Under the pieces are notes generated by a model, which ran no database searches, was not told the DNA's origin, and worked only from the letters and a program-made list of their open reading frames with translations. This document shows positions 55,301-62,808 of a stretch of DNA of 64,000 nt, piece after piece (within the stretch, counting starts at the first letter, position 1; the number at the start of each line of letters is the position of its first letter). This DNA comes from Flavobacterium nitrogenifigens (GTDB lineage Bacteria; Bacteroidota; Bacteroidia; Flavobacteriales; Flavobacteriaceae), in assembly GCF_003254565.1 (NCBI RefSeq), contig NZ_QJRI01000173.1, forward strand, positions 124,001 through 188,000, read 5' to 3'. Made by a program: the position numbers and the translations under genes.

Positions 55301-55400
55301 TAGATTCTTGAGCAAATCCAAACTGCATCATAAATACGCTAAGCAGCACCGCCATAAAACATGGAAGCTTTGTTGTTTTAATACAATTTTTGCTTTTCAT
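52311..55400 (-). CDS. susC: SusC/RagA TonB-linked outer-membrane transporter
   Basis: 1029 residues. Signal peptide to about 30 (QFGFAQ), CarboxypepD_reg-like domain at about 33-115, the SusC signature around VVIGYGTQKKK, the plug with ANMVVNIRGAGTAGNSDPLYVVDG and RVDILKDASAASIYGARAANG, then the barrel ending MGLNVNF. It imports oligosaccharides made on the surface. The 5' region carries a small ORF and a candidate operator further upstream. There is no N-terminal sigma/anti-sigma signalling domain, consistent with control by the Nudix regulators. Confidence 0.96.
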   Translation of the reverse strand: MKSKNCIKTTKLPCFMAVLLSVFMMQFGFAQESKTVSGTITSSEDGFGVPGATVQVQGTKSSTVTDFDGKYKVEAKTGDVLVISFVGFKSQNITVGTQKVVNVVLSPETAELKEIVVIGYGTQKKKVNTAATSLVSGKDIQQVASLDVVNALQGQASGVSVTSSSGQPGANMVVNIRGAGTAGNSDPLYVVDGVVVDNGIGYLDPSVIERVDILKDASAASIYGARAANGVILVTTKKGKDGKMNVSFSSYTGFQQIAKKLDLMNTQEYTTIMNEARVNSGYAPLYTKEQVAGFPNHDWQKDLFNEGAIKQNHSLLITGGDEKSTIATGLSYYGQEGMIGGSTNQSQYDRVTFTVNSTSEVIKGYLKIGENFTLSNIKSSGVADDGIYSNAIRSFLNAAPIDQAYDENGDFAHSIISQDISNPVGSLYYNNFNQTKTNRYVGNIFAELKFAKNFTFRTSYGVDMTDSNYRSFRPVYSLSSNDNNTVSSVTQSATKSLGWIFENTLQYKFNIADAHNFDVLVGTSAKKNTSDYMEGQGRNLIFDDFEHAYLDNAKDPTSNVVKGNRKDYAIQSYFGRLLYDYNNKYLFSATVRRDGSSEFGPDNKYAIFPSFSAGWNLDKEAFFKENKVLNTFKLRASWGQNGNDQFARRFAYMSTVNSTDKTYHFGTGDETLLVGSSPDQLANRNLKWETSEQLDLGFDATLFTNFTLTFDYYDKKTKDWLVLASIPTYAGATAPYINGGDVSNKGFEIGLSYRTRFGKDWNFAINANLSRNQNEVLKIANNEGIIHGESNVLFQGLDEMNRVEVGKPMGYFYGLKTDGIFQNAAEVTAGVQPNAQPGDVRFVDLNNDGKIDANDKTQIGDPNPDINYGVNLELSYKAFDFSINTYGIAGGQNVFGVHDYTRAYTNNTTDVLGRWTTEGTSNRIPRVTYGTDANGNYTKFSDLYIQDSDFFRIKNATIGCDLTKLTTKLSFFSKFRLYVAGNNIYTFTKYKGMDPEIGFGNVNQSWAKGIDVGYYPQPRTYLMGLNVNF

Positions 55401-55448
55401 AATAAGAATTGATTAAGTTTAAGTTATAGTTAGTGTTTTTTTTTTACC

Positions 55449-55652
55449 CTAAGAGAAATCTGGGAAAGCTCCCCAAGCAGATGATGCCAAAATGAGGGCC
55501 TGAATCTCATTTCCAACATTTCGTGCTTGCTGACAATAAACAGGCGTTTTAAAAACAAGCATTTCTAAAACTTCAAAATCGATTCTTTCTGCAAAATTTG
55601 ATGATGGTAATCTCATCAAAAAACTATTTAAATCAATTTTTAGAAAAAACAT
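55449..55652 (-). CDS. small leader ORF upstream of susC
   Basis: 67 residues, no signal peptide, no known domain. Support for translation: a 21-base leader 9 bases before its ATG is identical in sequence and spacing to that before the GH5 gene, and the candidate PUL operator lies just beyond it. It ends 48 bases before susC, so it would be the first gene of the operon. It could be a leader peptide, a small structural protein or a chance ORF. Confidence 0.45.
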   Translation of the reverse strand: MFFLKIDLNSFLMRLPSSNFAERIDFEVLEMLVFKTPVYCQQARNVGNEIQALILASSAWGAFPDFS

Positions 55653-55661
55653 TTGTGGTAA

Positions 55662-55682
55662 GTTTAAGTTAAGTGTAAGTTT
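55662..55682 (-). promoter_or_regulatory. shared 21-base PUL leader, susC-side copy
   Basis: Identical to 38177-38197 and also 9 bases from the following start codon. A diverged version with AACTTAAACTTAA lies before susC (about 55410-55436). Confidence 0.6.
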
Positions 55683-55716
55683 GTTCTTTTTTTGCTTATA
55701 GTCAATTTGAATTTAT

Positions 55717-55739
55717 CTTATGGTAAATTTGACTACAAG
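55717..55739. promoter_or_regulatory. candidate PUL operator 1: CTTATGGT-N7-ACTACAAG
   Basis: A 23-bp palindrome with 8-bp arms (consensus CTTRTRGT), 65 bases upstream of the small ORF that precedes susC. A second copy with identical arms and flanks (ATCTTATGGT-N5-TGACTACAAGT) lies at 57863. The 7-base spacer matches the NrtR-type site at 22353, as expected for a related winged-helix protein. Confidence 0.65.
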
Positions 55740-56041
55740 TGTAAAACAAATTTTCTATATTAGCAAAATATTAGGGTTATTTTTTTTCGATTCTAATTAA
55801 TCACAATTCATTTTTATGAATGTTGTAAAAACCTAACAAGAATTGAAATAAAAAATGTAGAAAAATCAAGGATTTATAAAATTGACAATCAGCAACTTAA
55901 AAACAAGTTTAAAAACAATAGTTTTTTAGTTCCTTAATAAACAACTGATTGTCAAATTTTTGTTTCGTTAAAAAAATATAGAGTATTCAAAAAGGCTAAT
56001 AATGATTTTATTTATTTAATTTGTCAAAATTTATCTCAGAT

Positions 56042-56758
56042 ATGGTTGAAAATGTAGACGACAAAACTGCTCATAAAAATGAAAACAGCGCGATGAATGC
56101 CATCACAATTGACTGTGTCATTTTTGGTTTTGATAAGGGCAGTCTTGAGGTGCTTTTGGTGCAGCATGCTGAAGGTATCAGTAAAGGAAAATGGGGACTT
56201 CCAGGAGGATGGATTTATAAAAAAGAAAGCACAGACAGTGCCGCTCATCGTTTATTGAATGAGCTAACAGGTCTTGATAACATCTATCTGGAACAGCTGA
56301 AAGCATTTGGAGACCCAGATCGTTTCCCGCTGAGACGTGTCATTACGATTGGTTATTATGCTCTTGTAAAAAGAGAAGATTATAATGTTAAAGCTGGTTT
56401 TACTGCTTCTGATGCGCAATGGTATAAAATAGACAGTATTCCAGATTTAATTTACGATCATAACGAAATTTTAGCTTACAGTTTAAAACACCTTCGAAAC
56501 AGAGTTCGTCAAGCACCGATTGGTTTTAATCTGCTTCCTGAAAAATTCACTTTATTGCAACTGATGCAGTTATATGGAGAAATTTTAGGAATTGAAATGG
56601 ACAAACCCAACTTTAGACGAAAAATTCTGCACATGAAACTTTTGGTGGCCTTAGACGAAAAACAACAAGACGTTTCACACAGAGCTGCTCAGCTATATAA
56701 GTTTGATCCTGAAATTTATGAGCAATTAACTGAAAAAGGATTTAATTTTGAATTCTAA
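56042..56758 (+). CDS. Nudix-wHTH transcriptional regulator 1 (AraR/NrtR-like)
   Basis: 238 residues from the ATG at 56042. N-terminal Nudix domain (about 15-150) with a degenerate Nudix box: GGWIYKKEST is kept, but the catalytic RExxEE reads HRLLNEL, so hydrolysis is unlikely. The C-terminal winged helix (about 150-238) has GFNLLPEKFTLLQLMQLY and FRRKILHMK. Sugar-responsive relatives of this type (AraR) control pentose genes in Bacteroides. It is divergent from the xyloglucan-type PUL and probably senses a sugar released from it (inference). Confidence 0.85.
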   Translation: MVENVDDKTAHKNENSAMNAITIDCVIFGFDKGSLEVLLVQHAEGISKGKWGLPGGWIYKKESTDSAAHRLLNELTGLDNIYLEQLKAFGDPDRFPLRRVITIGYYALVKREDYNVKAGFTASDAQWYKIDSIPDLIYDHNEILAYSLKHLRNRVRQAPIGFNLLPEKFTLLQLMQLYGEILGIEMDKPNFRRKILHMKLLVALDEKQQDVSHRAAQLYKFDPEIYEQLTEKGFNFEF

Positions 56759-56788
56759 TTTTCAATACAAATTACTAACAACAACAAA

Positions 56789-57490
56789 TTGACTGAAATA
56801 ACTACTAACCATCACAAACCAGCCGTAGAAGGAATCACGATTGACTGTGTTTTCTTCGGATTTAATAAAGAGAGTCTCGAAGTACTCTTAGTGCAGCATG
56901 CAGAAGGCGAAAGTAAAGGCAAATGGGGACTTCTTGGCGGATGGCTTCAAATAGACGAAAGTGCAGATAATGCTGCTCAACGAATTTTACAAGAACTTAC
57001 AGGTCTTGAAAACATCTATTTGGAACAATTAAAAGCCTTTACAGATCCGCAGCGTGTTCTGGAAAGACGCGTGGTTACTATTGGTTATTATACTTTGGTC
57101 AATAGAGAAGATTATAACATTAAAGCCAGTTTAAAAGTTTTTGAAGCAAAATGGTTCAAGATAAATGAAATTCCTAAGCTGATTTTTGACCATAATGAAA
57201 TTTTAAATTTCAGTTTATTACAGCTTCGAAACCGCGTGCGTCAGGCGCCAATTGGGTTTAATCTTCTTCCTGAAAAGTTTACTTTATTGCAGCTGATGCA
57301 GCTATATGAAGAAATTCTTGGAATCGAATTGGATAAATCGAATTTTAGACGAAAAATTCTGCACATGAAATTATTAGTAGCTCTAGACGAAAAACAGCAG
57401 GACGTATCGCACAGAGCTGCAAAACTCTACAAATTTGATCCCGATATTTATAAAAAACTGACTGAAAAAGGATTTAATTTTGAGTTCTAA
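56789..57490 (+). CDS. Nudix-wHTH transcriptional regulator 2, TTG start
   Basis: 233 residues. It is in the same frame as regulator 1 and starts 30 bases after its stop; no ATG is available, and TTG at 56789 is the only usual start codon before the conserved ITIDCVFFGF. The last 88 residues differ from regulator 1 at 7 positions, whereas the Nudix parts are only about 69% identical by eye. The box is also degenerate (GGWLQIDES, then QRILQEL). It is probably a duplicated sensor binding the same operator with a different ligand. Confidence 0.83.
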   Translation: MTEITTNHHKPAVEGITIDCVFFGFNKESLEVLLVQHAEGESKGKWGLLGGWLQIDESADNAAQRILQELTGLENIYLEQLKAFTDPQRVLERRVVTIGYYTLVNREDYNIKASLKVFEAKWFKINEIPKLIFDHNEILNFSLLQLRNRVRQAPIGFNLLPEKFTLLQLMQLYEEILGIELDKSNFRRKILHMKLLVALDEKQQDVSHRAAKLYKFDPDIYKKLTEKGFNFEF

Positions 57491-57496
57491 AACACA

Positions 57497-57523
57497 AAGA
57501 GACATCAATGATGTCTCTTTTTT
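57497..57523 (+). terminator. terminator after the tandem regulators
   Basis: AAAGAGACAT pairs with ATGTCTCTTT, followed by a T run. The symmetric A run may also serve the convergent peptide gene. Confidence 0.8.
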
Positions 57524-57540
57524 AATTGAATTCAATTTGG

Positions 57541-57750
57541 TTATAAACAAGTCAAAACGCAGGTATAACCATCAAGCATAGGATAAGAAGTTCCCTGACA
57601 ACCCGTTGCGACTAAACCATATCCAGAAGCACAAATGCTTGTAGGAACTGTCAATCGACCAACAGGCGTTACGCCGCCAGTTATATTTTTCATTTCTTCA
57701 TTAGAAAGTCTGCCAAATTTAGTGGCAAGCTGCATAGTTTGTTTTTTCAT
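57541..57750 (-). CDS. double-glycine leader peptide (RiPP/bacteriocin-like precursor)
   Basis: 69 residues. The leader LATKFGRLSNEEMKNITGG ends in a Gly-Gly cleavage site, the pattern of Bacteroidota GG-leader natural-product precursors. The remaining 43 residues hold four Cys (SICAS, TGCQG, YTCVLTC), which could form disulfides or be modified. No C39 peptidase/ABC exporter or modification enzyme is nearby. The second palindromic operator lies upstream, so the PUL regulators may control it. Convergent with regulator 2. MQLATK at 57735 is an alternative start. Confidence 0.7.
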   Translation of the reverse strand: MKKQTMQLATKFGRLSNEEMKNITGGVTPVGRLTVPTSICASGYGLVATGCQGTSYPMLDGYTCVLTCL

Positions 57751-57862
57751 AATTTGTTGGGGTTAGATTAGTAAATAGTAAAATTCATTTTATCATTTTC
57801 GAAGAGGTATCTAGTGCACAGATAAATTCTAAAAAAATAATACAAAACCAAAGTCGATCAAT

Positions 57863-57885
57863 CTTATGGTTATAATGACTACAAG
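57863..57885. promoter_or_regulatory. candidate operator 2: CTTATGGT-N7-ACTACAAG
   Basis: Same arms and spacer as 55717-55739, about 113 bases upstream of the GG-peptide start. Its presence on the other side of the regulator pair links the peptide gene to the PUL regulon. Confidence 0.65.
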
Positions 57886-58137
57886 TATAATCATATTTAA
57901 TTAAACCGACAATTATTCGCACAAATTTTACAAATTACTCAGCTAAAATTCATTTTTACCATTTTTTCAATAAACAATAATTGAAATAAATCTATAAATG
58001 CAAACATTCTTCAAGTTTTTGATTGAATGCGAAACAGTAATTTAAATAGAATAGATACGTTTAGAGACTGAAAAACAGCTTTTTGACTTCAAATTTCAAA
58101 ATCGTGCAACTAAATTCCAGAATCCAAAACTTTGCGC

Positions 58138-58145
58138 TATCTTTG
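58138..58145 (+). promoter_or_regulatory. -7 element TATCTTTG of lepA
   Basis: An exact TAnnTTTG match, 88 bases before the lepA ATG. Confidence 0.45.
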
Positions 58146-58233
58146 CCACTTGATAAGATGCGTCAAAACGATTGCTACAGCGCATTTTACACAAAAAAAT
58201 ACTTAAAACTCGATAGAGAACTGATATACTAAA

Positions 58234-60030
58234 ATGAAGAAGATTCGTAACTTTTGCATTATTGCACACATTGACCACGGTAAAAGTACATTGGCGGACA
58301 GATTACTAGGCGCAACACAAACCGTTACAGCTCGTGAAGAAAAAGCACAATTGCTTGACAACATGGATCTGGAGCGCGAGCGTGGAATTACCATTAAGAG
58401 TCATGCCATCCAGATGGAATACAAATACAAGGGCGAAGAATATATCTTAAACTTAATTGATACTCCTGGTCACGTAGACTTTTCTTATGAAGTTTCTAGA
58501 TCTATCGCTGCCTGCGAAGGAGCTTTATTGATTGTTGATGCGGCACAAAGTATTCAAGCACAAACGATTTCAAATTTATATTTGGCACTTGAGAACGACT
58601 TAGAAATCATTCCGGTTTTAAATAAAGTTGATTTACCAAGTGCTAATCCAGAAGAAGTTAGTGATGATATTATCGATTTATTAGGATGCAAATTAGAAGA
58701 TATTATTCACGCTTCAGGAAAAACTGGTTTTGGTGTTGAGAACATTCTTGCTGCCATTATCGAAAAAATCCCTGCTCCAAAAGGAAATCCAGAAGAGCCA
58801 TTACAAGCTTTAATTTTTGACTCGGTTTACAATCCATTCCGCGGAATTGAGGTAATCTTTAGAGTTGTAAATGGTGAAATCAAAAAAGGCCAGAAAATTA
58901 AATTCATGGCTACAGATAACGAATATTTTGCTGACGAAATTGGAACTTTAAAACTTAATCAAGTTCCTAAAAATGTAGTTTCGGCAGGAGACGTTGGTTA
59001 TTTGATTTCTGGAATTAAAGAAGCTCGCGAAGTAAAAGTGGGTGATACCATTACAGATGCAAAAGTTCCGACAACAAATATGGTTGCTGGTTTTGAGGAT
59101 GTAAAACCAATGGTATTCGCAGGTATCTATCCTGTAGATACAGAAGATTATGAAGACTTGCGTTCTTCAATGGAAAAATTACAATTGAATGATGCATCTT
59201 TAGTGTTTACTCCTGAAAGTTCTGCAGCATTAGGATTTGGTTTCCGTTGCGGATTCTTAGGAATGCTTCACATGGAAATTATCCAAGAACGTTTAGAGCG
59301 TGAGTTTGATATGACTGTAATTACTACAGTTCCTAACGTTTCGTATTTGGCTTACACTAAAAAAGAGCCAGAAAAAGCTATTGTTGTAAACAACCCTTCA
59401 GACTTACCAGAGCCTTCAAAATTGGATAGAGTTGAAGAGCCATTTATTAAAGCTACCATCATTACAAAATCTGACTTTGTTGGAAACGTAATGAGTTTAT
59501 GTATCGAAAAACGTGGTTTAATTACAAACCAAACGTATTTAACTACAGAAAGAGTTGAATTGAATTTCGACATGCCTTTGGCAGAAATTGTATTCGATTT
59601 CTATGATCGTTTAAAAACAGTTTCTAAAGGTTATGCTTCTTTCGATTACTCTCCTATCGGAATGCGTACTTCGAAATTAGTTAAATTGGACGTTCTTTTG
59701 AATGCTCAAACAGTTGATGCACTTTCTGCATTGATCCACGAAGATAACGCTTACAACATCGGTAAAAAAATGACCGAGAAATTACGTGAATTAATTCCAA
59801 GACAGCAATTTGATATTCCGATTCAGGCTGCCATTGGAGCTAAGATTATTGCTCGTGAAACTATTAAAGCACTTCGTAAAGACGTTACAGCAAAATGTTA
59901 CGGTGGAGATATTTCGCGTAAGCGTAAACTTCTTGAAAAACAGAAAAAAGGTAAAAAACGTATGCGTCAAGTAGGAAACGTTGAGATTCCGCAAGAAGCA
60001 TTTATGGCTGTTTTGAAATTGAATGACTAG
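58234..60030 (+). CDS. lepA: elongation factor 4 (LepA)
   Basis: 598 residues. GTPase domain with [15 protein letters not shown] (G1), RGITIKS (G2), DTPGHVDF (G3) and NKVDLPSA (G4), then EF-G-like domains and the LepA-specific C-terminal domain ([21 protein letters not shown]). It back-translocates or remodels ribosomes and aids initiation. It is a single-gene unit. Confidence 0.98.
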   Translation: MKKIRNFCIIAHIDHGKSTLADRLLGATQTVTAREEKAQLLDNMDLERERGITIKSHAIQMEYKYKGEEYILNLIDTPGHVDFSYEVSRSIAACEGALLIVDAAQSIQAQTISNLYLALENDLEIIPVLNKVDLPSANPEEVSDDIIDLLGCKLEDIIHASGKTGFGVENILAAIIEKIPAPKGNPEEPLQALIFDSVYNPFRGIEVIFRVVNGEIKKGQKIKFMATDNEYFADEIGTLKLNQVPKNVVSAGDVGYLISGIKEAREVKVGDTITDAKVPTTNMVAGFEDVKPMVFAGIYPVDTEDYEDLRSSMEKLQLNDASLVFTPESSAALGFGFRCGFLGMLHMEIIQERLEREFDMTVITTVPNVSYLAYTKKEPEKAIVVNNPSDLPEPSKLDRVEEPFIKATIITKSDFVGNVMSLCIEKRGLITNQTYLTTERVELNFDMPLAEIVFDFYDRLKTVSKGYASFDYSPIGMRTSKLVKLDVLLNAQTVDALSALIHEDNAYNIGKKMTEKLRELIPRQQFDIPIQAAIGAKIIARETIKALRKDVTAKCYGGDISRKRKLLEKQKKGKKRMRQVGNVEIPQEAFMAVLKLND

Positions 60031-60073
60031 TTCTTTTTAGATAAAAGAGTAAAGGACAAAGATAATAGATTAG

Positions 60074-60103
60074 ACCCGATGGCTCATGTTATCGGGTTTC
60101 TTG
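60074..60103 (+). terminator. lepA terminator (weak)
   Basis: ACCCGAT pairs with ATCGGGT around a 10-base loop, followed by TTCTTGTT. Confidence 0.5.
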
Positions 60104-60267
60104 TTATAAATAATCTATTTCTGGTTTTTAAAAAACGTAAGTTAAAACTTATTTTTTATAAAAATATTAACTTAATCGATTGTTTTTTAACGCTTTTACA
60201 AAAACTTAAAGTTAATTTTAAGATAAAATTGTATTTTTAATCTTACAACTTTAAAAAATAAAAGATT

Positions 60268-60885
60268 ATGAAAACCAAATTATCTGTTATTCTAGCATTA
60301 TTTACATTTTACTTTGCAAATGCACAGCAAGATCAAGTTGATTCAGAAATGAATTCTGCAAAAGGTATTACTTTCCAACATGGCGATATGTTTATAGAAG
60401 GTTCTATCCAGATCACTACTGGTGGAGATAAAGACTATTATGCTTTTAATCCCAAATTTGGATATTTTCTTAATGATAAATTTGCCGTTGGGGGACAATT
60501 GAGCTATTCTAGCAATAAAGTTGAAGCAACCGATGAAAAAACTAACATTTTTGGAATCGGTGGTTTCGCAAGATATTATGTATTGGAACTCGATAAAAAA
60601 CGATTCAAAGCCTATGGAGAAGTAGGTTTAGGATACGGCAGAAATAAATACGAAAGTCCAATTACTGGCACAGATAATAGCAATAGTCTAACAGCCAATA
60701 TCAATGTTGGTTTAAATTATTTCCTAACCAAAAACATTGCAGTTACTTTTACTCTTGCTAATTTATTATCATACAACAGTGTTTCTCCAGAAAACGGTCC
60801 ATCTTCAGATACTTTCCAATTAAACATCAACTTATTTGAAAACATCTTTGATCAACCAAAATTCGGATTATTGTTTAGATTTTAA
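60268..60885 (+). CDS. outer-membrane beta-barrel protein
   Basis: 205 residues with a signal peptide (to about 20, YFANAQ). Alternating strands such as NPKFGYFLNDKFAVGGQLSY and RFKAYGEVGLGYGRNKY end in FGLLFRF, as expected of an eight-stranded porin-like barrel. The substrate is unknown. A terminator follows, so it is a single-gene unit. Confidence 0.8.
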   Translation: MKTKLSVILALFTFYFANAQQDQVDSEMNSAKGITFQHGDMFIEGSIQITTGGDKDYYAFNPKFGYFLNDKFAVGGQLSYSSNKVEATDEKTNIFGIGGFARYYVLELDKKRFKAYGEVGLGYGRNKYESPITGTDNSNSLTANINVGLNYFLTKNIAVTFTLANLLSYNSVSPENGPSSDTFQLNINLFENIFDQPKFGLLFRF

Positions 60886-60907
60886 TTCGTTTTAACGATT
60901 TACACAT

Positions 60908-60942
60908 AAAAGCTGTTCTAAACTAGAACAGCTTTTTTTTTT
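60908..60942 (+). terminator. intrinsic terminator
   Basis: AAAAGCTGTTCTA-AAC-TAGAACAGCTTTT followed by a long T run, after the beta-barrel gene. Confidence 0.88.
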
Positions 60943-60973
60943 ATCCCAAAACCTAATAATGAAAGAAAAATAG

Positions 60974-60981
60974 TATATTTG
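60974..60981 (+). promoter_or_regulatory. -7 element TATATTTG
   Basis: An exact TAnnTTTG match lies 33 bases before the ATG at 61015. It overlaps an in-frame TTG and so argues for the ATG start. Confidence 0.5.
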
Positions 60982-61014
60982 ATAATTGTAATACAAATCC
61001 TATATTTCTTTTAT

Positions 61015-62256
61015 ATGCCTAATTATTATATACCTGAATTCTCATATAGTAATTATACTACTTATGGAATTAAAGAAAGAGATACACCCGAAAATGTCGC
61101 TCATAATATGGGAATTTCTGTTGATCAGTTACGTACTTACCACAATAGATTTTGTCCTTTAGAAGATTTGATTGGACCATCTTTTCCAATACATCTAAAG
61201 TTTGTTATCATCCAACCACCAACAGTTAACCTCACAGATGAACAAAAAGAACAGCAACGTCAAAAAGTAGTCTTTAATGATGCTCCCGGTAAACTTACTT
61301 TAAATCATTCTCATGGAGAAAACACATATGCCGTACAATGTACTATTGAAAATGGCAAAGAAATTTACACAATAAAACAACAAATCAAAATAAGCTGGCG
61401 AGCCAAAAACGAGGGTTACCACTTTTATTATGTATCTCGTTATGAAGATTTATATGTAAACAACATTGCTGCAAATACAATGATAGAAGAGATTGCCCAA
61501 AAAGCTTCTCAGGCACTATACCCCATGCTTATTGTAGTTGATGAAAATGGAAAATGGGTATATATTAATAATTATGATCAAATAGTTGAACGCTGGAATG
61601 AAACTAAAAGCAAAATAAGAAAATATTATAAAGGCGATCAAACCGAAAAATACTTTAAGATCTATGATAAAAATCTTGAAGATGAAGACAGTTTATTTTT
61701 TTCTATTCAGAAAGACTGGTTTTTAAATGCTCTGTTTAACGAAATTCATGTTCAGTATCCTCAAGATTTATCACTCAAAAAACATATTAGTTTTCCACAT
61801 CTTGCTAAAACTGAAAACATACAATATTTAGTTCATCAGGAAATAGACGACCATTTGAACATTGACAACCTTATTGTTATTGACATAAATGGAAAACTAG
61901 ATGACTTTAGAACCAAGACCGATTTTCAAAATGAACTCAAAATACCAGTAAAAGAGTATTCTGAAGAAAAAGCATTAGGCAATTATAAGGCAAAATATTT
62001 TCTAAATCCAAATACCTACATGCCAGAAGCCTTTACAGTTTCTTGTGATCTAGCCTTAGATATACCTCAAAAATATACCGTAACAGCCACAAACCTGCAT
62101 ACTGCAGAAAAACTAGTAATCGCATCACGAGAATTAACATTTGCAGGCGTTTACAAACCAGAAAAACGCAACTATTCTCTTCTTTATATAATCTTACTAT
62201 TCATCTTGGGCATATCAATAATCATTTTTACAAAAATATTTCTTTCACGTCAATAA
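61015..62256 (+). CDS. LysM-like domain protein with C-terminal membrane anchor
   Basis: 413 residues from the ATG at 61015. Residues about 15-65 resemble a divergent LysM repeat (YGIKERDTPENVAHNMGISVDQLRTY in pieces). A long mixed region (about 70-380) has no recognised fold, and the last 30 residues form one membrane helix (LLYIILLFILGISIIIF). There is no signal peptide. It lies 41 bases before a PAAR-like gene. The three genes resemble the cargo/adaptor modules beside Bacteroidota type VI-like secretion systems, but the function is unproven. Confidence 0.6.
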   Translation: MPNYYIPEFSYSNYTTYGIKERDTPENVAHNMGISVDQLRTYHNRFCPLEDLIGPSFPIHLKFVIIQPPTVNLTDEQKEQQRQKVVFNDAPGKLTLNHSHGENTYAVQCTIENGKEIYTIKQQIKISWRAKNEGYHFYYVSRYEDLYVNNIAANTMIEEIAQKASQALYPMLIVVDENGKWVYINNYDQIVERWNETKSKIRKYYKGDQTEKYFKIYDKNLEDEDSLFFSIQKDWFLNALFNEIHVQYPQDLSLKKHISFPHLAKTENIQYLVHQEIDDHLNIDNLIVIDINGKLDDFRTKTDFQNELKIPVKEYSEEKALGNYKAKYFLNPNTYMPEAFTVSCDLALDIPQKYTVTATNLHTAEKLVIASRELTFAGVYKPEKRNYSLLYIILLFILGISIIIFTKIFLSRQ

Positions 62257-62297
62257 GACTTTAACAAAAAAAACAGCAACACACTAAAAAAAATATT

Positions 62298-62798
62298 ATG
62301 AGCGAGGAACATTTTGTAGTACAAGGCGCAACCTGTAAATGCAAGTTGAGTCAAGACAGTTCTAAAACAGATAAACTTAAGGTAAAATCACAGTCGAAAC
62401 ATTTTGGTAACGACAACGGTTCAAACAAACTTATTGCAACAACTAAAGAATTAGGGCAGACTTTAGAAAATAACTCCTTTGGAAATTGCTTAAAACAACC
62501 GCTAGGAAATAATCAATACAAGAAATGCATTGTGGACATTATTCAATGGGATAATTTTCACGAAAAAATTACACTTAGTAATCAAGGTAAAAAATTACTT
62601 GAAAACAGTAAAGCAACATGTTCAATGGGTGCCCCAGATTGTATTGAAATTGTAAATCACGGACAAACGGCAGAACCCGGTGAACAAAACTTTAAAAACA
62701 TAAACCCGATGGTTCATAACCTCATAAATCCTATGGTTGATGTGAGAGAAATGTATACCAAAAAAGCAAAACATGAAGGTCTAAAGTTTAACGATTAA
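62298..62798 (+). CDS. PAAR-like protein (DUF4280)
   Basis: 166 residues. Starts EEHFVVQGATCKCKL and has cysteines at regular places (NCLKQPLG, KKCIVDI, ATCSMGAPDCIEIV), matching the DUF4280 PAAR-like family. These proteins cap contractile spikes and deliver effectors. It is followed 10 bases later by an OmpA-like gene. No spike (VgrG) or sheath gene is inside the window. Confidence 0.78.
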   Translation: MSEEHFVVQGATCKCKLSQDSSKTDKLKVKSQSKHFGNDNGSNKLIATTKELGQTLENNSFGNCLKQPLGNNQYKKCIVDIIQWDNFHEKITLSNQGKKLLENSKATCSMGAPDCIEIVNHGQTAEPGEQNFKNINPMVHNLINPMVDVREMYTKKAKHEGLKFND

Positions 62799-62808
62799 AT
62801 TGTTGGAA

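Larger units (their letters stand above)
55653..56041. other. divergent control region between the PUL and its regulators
   Basis: 389 bases. It contains the shared leader (55662-55682), a half-site CTTATAGT (55695-55702), the full 23-bp palindrome (55717-55739) and an 11-bp inverted repeat, TTGACAATCAG (55882-55892) with CTGATTGTCAA (55945-55955), upstream of the regulators. No perfect TAnnTTTG was found for either direction. Confidence 0.6.
57751..58233. other. intergenic region between the GG-peptide gene and lepA
   Basis: 483 bases. It holds the upstream region of the minus-strand peptide gene, including the second 23-bp palindrome at 57863-57885, an AT-rich middle without a supported gene, and the lepA promoter near 58138. 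Confidence 0.6.
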
